Shown: positions 1 through 14,431 of the stretch, in pieces
Layout of the letters: each line of letters begins with the position of its first letter
Numbering within the stretch: the first letter of the stretch is position 1
Origin: Synchiropus splendidus
Taxonomy: Eukaryota > Chordata > Actinopteri > Syngnathiformes > Callionymidae
Direction of reading: 5' to 3'
Length of the DNA stretch: 64,000 nt
NCBI RefSeq assembly: GCF_027744825.2
Contig: NC_071335.1
Location: forward strand, 16,558,501-16,622,500
Notes under the pieces: model-generated
What the model was told of the DNA's origin: nothing
The model's input: the letters and a program-made list of their open reading frames with translations, nothing else
The model's database searches: none
Program-made: the position numbers and the translations under genes

Positions 1-3000
1 ACGCTCAACTGCAGGAACCTCGACTCCAGGAGCTACAACTTCAGAATCAACAACTACAGATTCCACAACTCCAGGAACCACATCTTCAGTCATAACACCT
101 TCAGAAACCTCTCGTACCACCATGGATTGTAACGGTTTGTTTGTTGTCTTTTCTTGATAGACATTGTGTTGTAATTCAGTTTCTCGTCTGTAAATGTCTG
201 GTAAATAATGATCATGTTTTCAATCTTCTCCACTGCCGACATCTAAGCTCCTGTTCCTGTGCGACTGGTCAACGGCAGCAGCCGCTGCGCTGGCAGAGTC
301 GAGGTCCTTGTTGATGGTCGTTGGGGAACGGTGTGCGATGACTTCTGGGACCTGCGTGATGCCAATGTGGTGTGCAGACAGCTCAACTGCGGCAGAGCAG
401 TGGCTGCTCCTCACAACGCTCGCTTTGGAGAGGGAGCTGGACCCATCTGGTTGGATGATGTCCAATGTCATGGTCATGAATGCTCTATCACGGAATGTGA
501 ACATTCAGGATTTGGTGTCAACAACTGCGTACATTTGGAAGATGCTGGGGTCATTTGTGAAGGTAATTGCAGTCACAACATTTTAGGAAAAGTATTAATA
601 ATTGTTAATTTTTCATTTAATGTTTGTGTAACAAAACAAAACTGTCAAATCTGTCCATTTTCTTTCTGCTTCGGATTGTTATTCAGTTGCGTCTTGGTTT
701 CCCTTTTGGAAAGTTAAGTCCTTGTACTTGAATTAAATTATTTTTACGTCCTTCCAAGCGGTTACTCAAGGTTCAAATTGCTCATGTCTTTTTCTGTTCA
801 GCTCACCTTGGGCCCAGCACAACCACTATCCCACGCCCAACTACACCCCCTGCTGAATCAACCACTCATATAATGCAGAATCAGACTTCTGCTCCTGCAA
901 CGACTGCGAACGTCTCCCTGGCTGAAGGGCAGATCCGCCTGATCGGAGGGAACAGTTCATGCTCTGGAAGAGTGGAGATCAATTTTTCTGGACGGTGGGG
1001 GACAGTGTGCGACGACCTCTGGGACGTGACCGACGCTCAGGTGGTGTGCAGACAGTTGGGCTGTGGCAGGGTCCTGTCAGCTCCAGGTAGTGCCCGCTTT
1101 GGACAAGGCAGTGGGCCCATTTGGCTGGACGACGTCCGTTGCAATGGACAAGAGTCCAGTCTCAGCGAGTGCCGTCACCGAGGGATCGGATCTCACGACT
1201 GCAGCCACAGAGAGGATGCTGGGGTGGTTTGTGAAGGTAAATTCATTGACAGTTCCACCATTTAGCCAGTGTTTTCCACCATCATGATCTGCTGCGTTTA
1301 TCTCATCTCCACCTCTGAAGCGGCTGCCCCAGTCAGGTTGGTCAACTCAGGCAGCCGCTGTACGGGCAGAGTGGAGATCTTCCACAACAACCAGTGGGGG
1401 ACGGTGTGTGACGACTTCTGGGACCTCAACGATGCCAACGTGGTGTGCAGACAGCTGGACTGTGGCCGCGCTAGAAGCGCCCCTCAAAATGCAGCCTACG
1501 GCCAAGGAAGTGGCCCCATCTGGCTGGACGACGTCAACTGTTCTGGGAGAGAAAATTCCATCACCGACTGTCGCCATCGAGGATTTGGGATCCACAACTG
1601 TGCACACAGGGAGGACGCCAGTGTTGTCTGTGAAGGTGAGCTTCCTTCCTCTACTGAGTATCACGTAAAGCCACTGTGTTCATGTTTAACTACCGGAGTT
1701 ATTCATCAATTCTCATGACAAATTTCAGATACAGACGATTCACTCAGACCTTCTCAGCTGGTTTGCAGCAGTAGCAAGATCCAGGTTGGCCTCAATGTGG
1801 TCAGCTTCCTCAACCTTGGTTTGGATGCTCGATCCGGCAATCTTGCGATGCGAAACTGCACATACACAAGAGTGTCGAATGGCGTCGTGTGGTATGAGGT
1901 TGTGAACCAAGCTGGCGCCTGTGGAAACAAACTGACGGTAAAGAAAGACGACCTATCACCACAGTCACACTGGTGTTATTCTGATCACTGGTCATCCTCA
2001 CTTCTGCTGCACAAGCTACAAGATGTTGATTGTCTTTTTATTATTCCACCACTTCTTTCAGACCAACATCACGCATGGCATCTACTCCAACACCTTGTTC
2101 GTCTATCCTGCCAACAACAACTCTTTTGCCATTCCAAAGAGAATTCCTTTCTCCTGTGTCTATTCCCTGGATACAGATTCCACTTTGAATGTGGCCGTGG
2201 GACCACTGCCGTAAGTATGACACACCTGACGACAGCGCTCTCCTCGCCCAATATTTCATCTCTTGACCTCTTCATCCGCATCACAGTTTCCAGTCCTTCC
2301 TTAAGTGAGCTGTAACTGCACTTCTGTTCCCCAATATAGCATCGTAGGGTGGAGATGTACCGTCTCTAGCTGATCACAGCTCAATGCCAAACCTTGAAAA
2401 ACACAACACACAAACTAAGCCAAGTCTTTCACCATGGAGCCAACCAAAGAAGATGTTTGTTGTGGCGTCCACAGGATTGACGGAGGAGTGTCCGGCTCTG
2501 GACCCAACACTGTTGCCCAGATGCGCTTGTACCGCGACTCAGGCTTCACTTCAACTTATCCCGGAGGTCGGGTAACCATGGAGCTGGGCTCACCTCTCTA
2601 CGTGGGCGTCACTGTGGATAGAAGAGACCAGAGCTTTGCTGTGGTCCTGGACGACTGTTACGCCTCTCACTCACCCAGACCCAGCAGCTTCGGCCGTTAC
2701 CCTCTCATCAATAACAAGTGAGTGAGCGTAACCTGGAAATGCCTTCACAGCTTTGTGATGTGAAACCATCACTTCTCCACATGGTCCCTGGCAGGTGCTC
2801 AGCTGACCGCCGGCAGGTTGCCGTCATTGAGAATGGCTCGTCCCTACGGGCTCGCTTCTCTGCACTGTTCTTCCTGCTGCAGGGTGAATACAGAGACGTT
2901 TACCTTCACTGCAACCTCAGCCTCTGTGACCGCAGGAGAACCTCTTGTGTTCCAGTGAGTCGCACTTAGATAGTGCAGTCACATGCCATGTGCTTAGTTC

Positions 3001-3207
3001 CTGCTGATTCTTACCATTTTCTTCTGGCTCCATCACCATAGTCCTGCTCAAGAAGAAGATCTCGATCTGTGTCCGACTCTGCTCCATTGAAGTCCCTCAC
3101 TGTTGGTCCCATCGTTTGTGAGTACAAACACGACTCTACTGCACCACATGCACAGTCATGTTCTAATCTCACTTTCCTTGTCTTTAGTCAACAAACCGTC
3201 CAAGTGA
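1..3207 (+). CDS. SRCR/ZP-domain secreted glycoprotein, DMBT1-like (5' partial)
   Basis: Exons by splice site and phase: 1-~130 (Thr/Ser/Pro-rich linker), 248-562, 802-1236, 1321-1635, 1729-1937, 2062-2210, 2475-2717, 2795-2954, 3042-3117, 3188-3207. Three exons each carry one complete SRCR domain flanked by phase-1 introns; each has the VRLVN-type start, [15 protein letters not shown] and GPIWLDDV signatures of group B SRCR domains. The second SRCR exon also encodes a Thr/Pro linker. A ZP module follows: ZP-N/ZP-C residues include [18 protein letters not shown] and [12 protein letters not shown] basic RRRSR stretch (about 3054-3068) is a likely furin-type site, followed by a LTVGPIV hydrophobic patch. 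No transmembrane segment follows, so the product should be secreted. DMBT1-type proteins are mucosal and epithelial pattern-binding proteins that polymerise through ZP. The upstream exons and signal peptide lie outside the window. The family call is secure; the exact orthologue is not. Confidence 0.85.
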
Positions 3208-3600
3208 GTGGCAAGCGGGACGTTGACCTTTTATCATCATCATTTATCAAGTCATCCTGACTTGTTCTCATTCTCCACAAATATAGTATCATATTAAACC
3301 TGATATCAGATGGTTTGATTGCTAATCTTCTGCTGGTTTCATGTCATAAATTCAAATGAATAATTGTGTTCTAAAAGAGGCAGAGTGCGGATTAGTGGTC
3401 CCTGCATCAACCTCACAGACTGGAAGGTTCATTCAAGCTTGAGGCAGCTCTTGTGTCTGTCAGTGTACAGTTAGTCTGGAACTGGACTATAACATTTACA
3501 TTCAATTGTATTGTAAGGTGATGTGAATGATCTCCTCTTCTTTTCCATTTTTCCTGTTCACTGTCCATTAATGGTTTTTTTAAAATAAATTTTGTAGAAT
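3208..3600 (+). other. 3'UTR of the SRCR/ZP gene with poly(A) signal
   Basis: AT-rich non-coding sequence follows the TGA at 3205-3207. An AATAAA lies at 3584-3589, a plausible poly(A) signal for the plus-strand gene. No open frame continues here. Confidence 0.5.
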
Positions 3601-5109
3601 TTCGTCAGTTGCTTTTTGCTTTGCTCTAGTGTGTATCAATTTGACACAGCAAACACAGCATTGAAAAAAGTATTTAATAACTTAAAATGAAATTATTGAA
3701 TATCTATTATAATTCATTCATTTTGACTTGAATAAAAGAGCTGGTGATGAGGTTGTAACTACTGCGTAATATCTCTTCCCATAGCTCTGGCATTCTATGA
3801 TAATTGCCCTCAACATCCCCCCTGAGTGAGACTGATGACTCGCAAAATTTCTATTATAAGTCTCCTCTTTCCCATTGTCTTATTTGCTGTCATTTCACCT
3901 GTGCAACGTCAACGGTTGCCGTCTCAACTCAACTCAGACTGGGTCACTTTGGCAGCCCAGCTGAGGTGCACCAAAAAAACACTCTGGGTTGGTTATTTCT
4001 GGCCCCTTGAGTCTGTAATACACAGGTAACAAAAGACACCCGGGCCATGGCGGGCCAAGACCCAACTGGTAGAGTGGGTTAGCTTTTCATCAACAGAGGA
4101 TTGCAGCTATAGAAGGATCAAATTCAGGAGTCGCACCCTGAGGAGGAATTCAGTGAACAGTGAGGAAGAGCCATACATGTCTGTTGTTTACGTGGTGAGA
4201 GACGTGCAGAAGGAGTTGCCCTTTGTCTCAGTCACTCGAGGTGAGAGTAGGATTACATCAGGGGTCAGTGCTGAGCCGATTCCAAACAAAAGACAACATG
4301 AAACATTTCAGTCGTTCCGTGTGTACAGGCTTCCTGATGTTCCTGCTATCAGGGCTCAGTCGATTCTCAAGGTTGCAGCTGGAGCTCAGATCTCCTTCAG
4401 CAGCAAACACTTCACAGCATTGCCGACACCACTCAAGCGATTCCGACGCTTTGTCCTGGATCTGAGCTTCTACGCTGAGGAGATGATCCGACCAAGATGC
4501 TCTCAGTGTGTTCACATACTGACGCCATGAGACACTTCAACAGACAAACCGTTTAATACATTCAAACTTGTCAACAGAGTCCAGTGGTATAAATCACTTC
4601 CTGCATTAAACATTGAACTTCAGTGTTGAAACAACACATTGGAAGAACATGACTATCATTGTTAGCAGATCCTTTCTGTCCCATGTGTGTGTGATTGTCT
4701 GACACAAATAAAAGAAGAGCTTTTTCAGCCCCTCAGTGACTCTAAAAGCAAACAAACCCGCTTCAGCTATTGCATAAGCTTAACCAGGCATTACCGTTAT
4801 TTACAGAGCAAACAATCGCTCCCTCGCTTCCTCTTTCATTCACAAAGTTAAAATGCACAGTAGGGTGGGCTAGACTCACGTGAGCATGGTGTTAATAAGT
4901 TACTGAGGGGTGAGGGTTCAATAAAAGCTGACAAAAGATTAAGATGATGTGAGGCGTTCAAGAGTGTCCCGGACTCCTTCCACACAAGTGGAGCCCACAG
5001 AAGCTAACAGCAGCGTGAAGGCCAGATTGGGTCTGCCGGGGCAGACTGGCTCGCTCGGGCTGAGTTCTTTCGAGGAGAAATGGTACCAACATTCAGCTCT
5101 GCTTTTTCC
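3601..5109. other. Intergenic region between SRCR/ZP gene and PCYT2
   Basis: Apart from the LINE relic at about 4140-4300, I see no supported gene. A short open frame at 3826-4025 starts with a hydrophobic signal-like stretch and ends at a good donor (CAG|GTAAC), and an AATAAA lies at 4707-4712, so a plus-strand non-coding or small-peptide transcript is possible but unproven. Human NPB would be expected here, tail-to-tail with PCYT2, but its WYK...SVGRA motif is not visible. Confidence 0.4.
4140..4300 (+). mobile_element. LINE reverse-transcriptase relic
   Basis: In the frame starting at 4223 the peptide EVRVGLHQGSVLS appears. This matches the VGLHQGSALSPFLF block conserved in the reverse transcriptase of fish non-LTR elements. 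Just upstream, in another frame, is YVVRDVQKE, resembling the preceding YVRVVQDMYE block. The two parts are out of frame with each other, so the copy is dead. This explains the otherwise puzzling 125-codon open frame at 4153-4530, which is not a host gene. Confidence 0.55.
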
Positions 5110-8977
<3,868 letters not shown>

Positions 8978-9190
8978 TTCAAAACAGACACCGCGGAGGA
9001 TAAAAGAAGAGGTTCACAGTATAAAAGTGTCAAAATAAGTGGTGAGAGCCGTTTCTAAGAGGATTATTTACAAGCTCGCCCTCCACGGTTCCAGGACAGT
9101 GGTTCGTCGACCTCCGCCCCTGTAGGTAGCATTGCGTAACCACCTCGCGTCATCTTTATTGACCAATCAGCGACGAGGACAGAAAACGAT
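8978..9190 (-). promoter_or_regulatory. PCYT2 promoter / 5'UTR region
   Basis: GC- and CpG-rich sequence surrounds the first coding exon. About 185 bp upstream of the ATG is a CCAAT box in the context GACCAATCAGCG (CCAAT at 9163-9167), a good NF-Y-type site. There is no clear TATA box, as expected for a housekeeping gene. The transcription start cannot be fixed from sequence alone. Confidence 0.5.
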
Positions 9191-9279
9191 TGACGCGTCA
9201 CTCGCTTCGGCTTCGAAACGACTACAGTTTCGTCACTAAATTCAACGCAAAACTGCGGTCAACTGCATCACGCCGGACT

Positions 9280-10226
9280 ATTATTTATAATATATTTATT
9301 AAGAAACGCAAGGCAGTGGAACCAGTTAGTGAAAGTATTTTGAAGATTTTTCCCGAATTTCTTGACACTACATGGCCTTAGACAGTACACTGCCTTTGCA
9401 GAGCTTTCGAAAAAATACAAAGAAAAAAGACAAGTCGTTTGTGCAATCAGACTGCTGATTTATAAAAATGTATCAACAGGTCAGCAGAAATCAGGAAAAA
9501 CATGAAGTAAACAATCGTAAGAGATTCATGAGTAATAATACTATTCTTAGTTTCACAAACTGCATCCACAGGAAAACATGCCAATACTCGTTTTTTTCTC
9601 TCCAGAAAAGAGGTATGTCTCAGTCATAAAGTAATAAATAATACCAATGGGCATTCCTGAGACATGGTACAGTGATAATGGAACCACAAAATAGCATCAG
9701 AACCAAAGTTTAATCCCAAAAGTAATAGTAAACTCCTGTCGTTGTTTGGTGTCCTGCACTGTACAAGAAAAAGTAGTTCCAGTAAATACTTCAGTAAACA
9801 AAAAGATCTCAATAAATGCACCATAAATGAAGTTTCAAATGACCCGTACAAGGTAAAGAAAGTTGGAATTCAAACGATCGCTGTGGATGTCGACTCTGTA
9901 AACAATGTGTCAATAGACGATATGCTATTATTATCTCAAACAACTGAAGCACCGTTGTCAGAATTTCTTCCTGGAATCAACAAAAATGTACAGAAAATAA
10001 AGACATTGAGTGTAAAGAAATGTGACAGCTTCCTCAGAAAATAGTTCATTTAGAAAGTGTCATCTGGAGTGGTAAATATTTAGCTGCCACACATGTATAA
10101 AAATATAATATAAAAAAAAAATCAAAGTTGCTCCCACCATGGTCATAATAAAAGATATAACTGAAACACCTTCACTGATGTGTTGATCGTGGCAACTACA
10201 ATAGCCACTGCTGGATCGTCCATGGA
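9280..10226 (-). other. SIRT7 3'UTR and downstream sequence
   Basis: AT-rich, non-coding on the minus strand. An AATAAA in minus orientation (plus TTTATT, 9295-9300) could end the SIRT7 transcript just before the PCYT2 promoter. A 100-codon plus-strand open frame at 9742-10044 lies here, but it has no similarity I recognise and is probably chance. Confidence 0.35.
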
Positions 10227-13200
10227 CTACGCTGCCTTTTTCTTCCTCCTGCCTTTACCATAGCCTCGTCCGAACCACCCCCCATGCACTGCAGCGGCTT
10301 CTGTGAGGTCTGTGGCATCAGCGGAGGGATCTTGATCCCGACGGTGGCGGGTGATGACTTCACGTGTGTGGCTGGCTGCATCGCTTGGCTGTAGGGGTGT
10401 GGCCAAGGTGAAGATGGGGTCTTCTGACCTGAGCGGAGAAGGGAGAGAAGAGAATGAGAACTGTGCTTCGATGTCCACGTCGACCCCCTGTCCCCTGCCA
10501 AAGAGGCCAACAATAGGAAGCTCCATTACAGCAGAAGGTGACTTTCATAAATGGCACTTCAAGGGAAGCACAACTCCCTCACCTGTCATAGGCTGGAATC
10601 ATAATGTTGAGCTCCTCCATGAGAGTTTTCATGACGTCATCACACTTGCCGTTGATTTTCAACACAGCTAGGTCGTCCTTTGGGGTCCACTGAAGGATGC
10701 AATTTCAATTATCATATTTCAAGATGAAGAATTAAATGCCTAAAAAAAAAGACTTACTTGAAGGTTAACAATGTACAGCTTTGGTCGCTTGCTCGCTGGT
10801 CTGTTCATGCACCATAGACAAGCATATTTCTTAAGCACCTACAGGAAACACAAAAATAAATATGGTAGCAAAATGAAAACATTATCTGATTATAATATTT
10901 TCTGTGTGGAGTCATAATCCTTCATTTAAATTAAACCAAAACCTTTAGACTGGAGCCCAAGCACAGTATGACATCTGCATTCTGGGCAGCCTCTGCAGCA
11001 CCCTTCCAGTTGAGAGGCTGCTCCAGCGTCCCCCTCTCTCCAAAGTGCACTATAGTGTCCCTGAGTTCGCCTCCACAGTGGGTGCACTCGCGACCCGTCC
11101 CGTGTCGGTGTAAAGATGTTCGCTCTGTTACGTCAAACAATCGCACGTACTCCCTGACAGGCGAGCAGGATGTGCAAACCTGGGGAGAAAGCCAGCATGT
11201 TAGGGAAACTGGGACAACACAGCTGCCCATTGCACTTTAGCCTAAATTGTTTTTGAAGTTTCAGCAGGTTTGTGCATCAGAAATGGAAAATAAATAAAGA
11301 GCAATCCTGTGAAAAGACACACCATGTCATTTAAAAAGAAATAAAAAATGCACACTCACTTCAATAAACATGTTTCCATGGAGCTCTGACAGGGCTGTTC
11401 TAGGGAGTCCACTTCGTAGATGAAGCCCATCACAATTCTGAGACACGACATGCTTCACCTTGGCAGAAACATCAGCACAAACAATTTAAAATATATATGC
11501 AAGTCACGACCAAGAAATTACAACCAAAGTCTTACCAGCATTTCCTTGTAAAGCATTCTGATACACATGTGGGTGAAGGTGGGATCTGCTTTACTGAGGT
11601 CTGAGGAACTGTGGGCCACAGACAATAGATGAATTAAACCAAACAGGTTTTGCTTCAAAGACTGCACAAGTCTCCTCACCTTACTGTCTGACCCTTCTGT
11701 AGCAGCGTCCACACACCGTTAGGGCCTCTGTAGTCTGGGATGGAGGCTGCCTGAGGTGGAAGACGAGATGAGCCACCTGGCAAGTGCAAGTAGGTAAAGC
11801 GGACAGACCTACCGTGCTGATGCCGGCTCCAGTGTACACCACCAAATGTTTCGCTTGTTTGACGGCTGCGGCCAACTGTCTGACTTTTGTTTTGACCTCT
11901 TCTGCAGAATCAAATACCTGAGAAATAGAGGAACATTATTGACCATGACCCAGTACTTGTAAATTAAGTTCCAAATTGGAGAATATTAGTCGCAGTTCTG
12001 TCTATTTAAAATTGTAATTTAACTCAGTTTATATTCCAGTACTCTTTTCAGTCAAGTGGGGTTGGTCAGTAACAGAGCAGGGAGCAAGTGGAAGATGGAC
12101 AGGTGAAGTTACAGGATGGAAAGATAAAGAAGGTGGTGGGGGGGTTTGAAGTACTTAGGCTCAACTGTCCAGGGTGATGGAGAGTGTGAGAAAGAAGGGG
12201 GTGCAGGCAGGATGGAATAATTGGAGAAAAATGTCAGGTGTGATGTGTGACAAAAGAGTGTTGGCAAGGATGAAGGGGAAAGTGTACAAAAGGGTGGTGA
12301 GGCCAGCAATGTTGTATGGTTTGGAAACAGTGGCACTGAGGAAAAGTCAGGAGGCAGAGCTGGAGGTAGCAGAGATGAAGATGCTGAGCTTCTCTCTGGG
12401 AGTGAGCAGGATGGATAGGATCAGGAAGCAGTAGATCAGAGGGACAGCACATGTGGTCAGGTGTTTAGGAGACAAAGTCAGAGAGGCTAGATGGAGATGG
12501 TTTGGACATGTACAGAGAAGAGAGAGCCAGTCCTTTGGTAGGAAGGTGTTGAGGTTGGAAGTGCCAGGCAGAAGGTGGAGAGGAAGGCCAAAGAGGAGAT
12601 TTATGGAGGTGGTGACGGAGGACATGAGGTTTGTAGGTTTGAGAGAAGAGGAAGCAGAGGACAGGGTGAGATGGAGGAAGATGATCCACTGTGGCGACCC
12701 TTGAAGGGAGAAGCCGAAAGAAGAAGAAGAAGTCTGTAAAACAATCAGTTATGTATGATATGTTTGTTTCATCCAACAACTGTAGCTCTAGATGCAACAA
12801 TTGTTTTGTGTGGTTCTCTTATTTTTCTGGTTTCTCTTTATTTTTTTGTTGACAGTTTACAGTGGAGCACCATGCTAGTTTGGAAACCCAGACAAGTTGA
12901 CATCACAACATTTTATATTCCTGATTTCAATTTTGCAATTGGCAGTCAAGTAAAAGCAATGACCCTGCCGCCAAAGTTGCTGTCACTGTTCTCAGATTGA
13001 AATGTTCTGTTAGTATTTGTATTGTTTTGTGGTATGATTTATAGAGGACTATACCAAAAACTGAGGGACTATAAAGGCAACTTCTTCTAAATATTAACGA
13101 TAGTGTATAACAATATATTATTAAGAATCTCATTCTTGGTCTAAGATGTATTAACACACTTAAATTAATCTCATATTATCATCAACTGGAAGAGAAGAGC

Positions 13201-13665
13201 CATTTCATGGGGATTTCTTTTTCCAGGAGTCCAGTAATGTGCTGTTCCCTATATTTGTTGACCCAGCACAGGGCAGGTGGCTTGAATTGGATCGGACAAC
13301 GTTACATAGAGCGGTATGCAGCCACGAGACACCTGACCTCCTCTTGTTTCCTCTTGAGGACACTTCTCCGGACCTGTCTTCTGCACAGTTCCTCCACAGC
13401 TTCGGTGTGAAGCAGCAACGCTGCCGCCTCCTCTTCAGACCTCTCCGCCTCTGGTTTCTTCAGGACCCGTCCAACCTGCAGCAGACACCGGGCGTCATGT
13501 CAACAGAGCCACACACAGCATTGCTAACCGCTTCTTAGCGTCAAAAACACCCGTTCTCACCAGGCGAAATATTTCTCTCTGACTTTCCCGTTGCAGCATT
13601 TTCGCCTTCTCTTTTGCCTTTCGTTCCGCCCGAGACAGAACCGCGGAGTCCGGATCCTCAGCCAT
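10227..13665 (-). CDS. sirt7: NAD-dependent protein deacylase sirtuin-7
   Basis: Nuclear/nucleolar class IV sirtuin acting on histone H3K18ac and rDNA-associated proteins. Coding exons: 13665-13561, 13475-13338, 11917-11813, 11750-11680, 11608-11536, 11458-11360, 11179-10943, 10838-10758, 10689-10583, 10428-10227; about 405 residues, against 400 in the human protein as I recall it. Visible motifs are VYTGAGIST and [11 protein letters not shown] (NAD binding), QNCDGLH, SELHGNM with the catalytic His, two Cys pairs VCTSC and CTHCG (zinc), and [17 protein letters not shown] and [11 protein letters not shown]. The C-terminus is basic (GRRKKKAA), typical of the nucleolar-targeting tail. The N-terminal basic coiled region ([11 protein letters not shown]) is also conserved. 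Intron 2 (11918-13337) is enlarged by a LINE fragment and an unnamed repeat. The start is the only ATG before the conserved N-terminal block. All catalytic and zinc residues are present. Confidence 0.97.
12060..12735 (+). mobile_element. LINE 3' fragment in SIRT7 intron 2
   Basis: The C-terminal part of a non-LTR retrotransposon ORF2, antisense to SIRT7. Recognisable blocks are [58 protein letters not shown] and [14 protein letters not shown], followed by an (AGA)n-type 3' tail at about 12715-12733. It carries an in-frame stop (RIRKQ then TAG at 12432) and upstream frame breaks. Relative to the copy at 20.2-21.0 kb it lacks about 100 bp near its 5' end (around 12090). It looks RTE/Rex-like from memory; the family needs a library search. 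Confidence 0.8.
12762..13092 (+). repeat. Unnamed dispersed repeat, copy A
   Basis: Begins GTTTCATCCAACA and ends near TAAATATTA. It aligns end to end by eye with 17441-17758 in the same orientation, sharing runs such as GTTTTGTGTGGTTCTCTT, CTCAGATTGAAATGTTCTGT and GGTATGATTTATAGAGGAC. No coding capacity and no obvious terminal inverted repeats. It lies directly after the LINE tail in SIRT7 intron 2. Confidence 0.75.
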
Positions 13666-13800
13666 CCTGACGATAGCACCAGCTGAGGAAGCTAATCCTT
13701 CAAAACAAAGCTGAGGTAGCCGGAAGTGGGATTTGTTAACTGCACGTGAGAAAACCTGACAGCGCCTCCTAGTGGAAGATGTGTAGAAGGTTAGCGGCGA
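13666..13800 (-). promoter_or_regulatory. SIRT7 promoter
   Basis: TATA-less region directly upstream of the SIRT7 ATG. It contains an ETS-type CCGGAAGT (13720-13727) and an E-box CACGTG (13743-13748). On the opposite strand an ATG at about 13780 opens a short frame ending at a strong donor (AAATG|GTGAGC), which suggests possible divergent transcription. Confidence 0.5.
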
Positions 13801-14082
13801 TCAAAACCGGATTCATCGGGTCTTTGATCAGCTCGAGAAATGGTGAGCGCATTTAAATTTCATATATAAACTAAACGCATCCACCATGGATGTGATAGCT
13901 GGAGCGTTGCTAGAGCTAAACACTAAAATAAAAAAACGAAAACATCACACACCATGTTCAGTTACTTGACTGAAATTAATATCCAAACACTGTGCTTTTT
14001 TTGAGAAGCAATACATGTTAATGATAGATGTACATTTGGAGGTTTCACAGCATCCATTTCACACAATTTAAAGTGAAATATA

Positions 14083-14431
14083 TTTATTGAAAAATCTCAT
14101 TAAATACAAATTGTACAAAAAGTCAGCAAGAAAAAAACTCTTGTCTATAACAGGCAAATATTAAAGGCAGCCTTTGGGAAAGCAGTTGTGAAAACAACAG
14201 TGCAGATCTACAAAAAGAACAGTCAAAAGCAAATAATTCTATTTCAAACTGACTGTGGCTCACTGCTGAGGAACAGCAGTAGTAAAGGCTTGTTATGCAA
14301 GACAAACAAAAACTCAACAGATGTTTAATAAAATGTTGGTCAGCGAAAGGTAAAAACTTTGAGTACAAACAGGTCTGGGAAAGTGTCTCATCTTAACTTC
14401 TGCAATATTCATGACCTTGCCGGCGGCTTTA
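14083..14431 (-). other. CP110 3'UTR with two poly(A) signals
   Basis: The stop codon TAA (14434-14432) is overlapped by an AATAAA (minus strand, 14433-14428). A second minus-strand AATAAA (plus TTTATT) lies at 14083-14088. The second is the more likely site for a normal-length 3'UTR. Confidence 0.5.

Noticed and set aside
4153..4530. 125-codon plus-strand open frame, and the 85-codon minus-strand frame at 4258-4515
   Set aside because: The plus-strand region contains the VGLHQGS reverse-transcriptase block in another frame, so it is a LINE relic. The minus-strand frame matches no family I recognise and has no supporting splice context.
9742..10044. 100-codon plus-strand open frame in the SIRT7 3'UTR
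   Set aside because: AT-rich and Lys/Ser/Asn-biased, no domain, antisense to a clear 3'UTR; best explained as chance.
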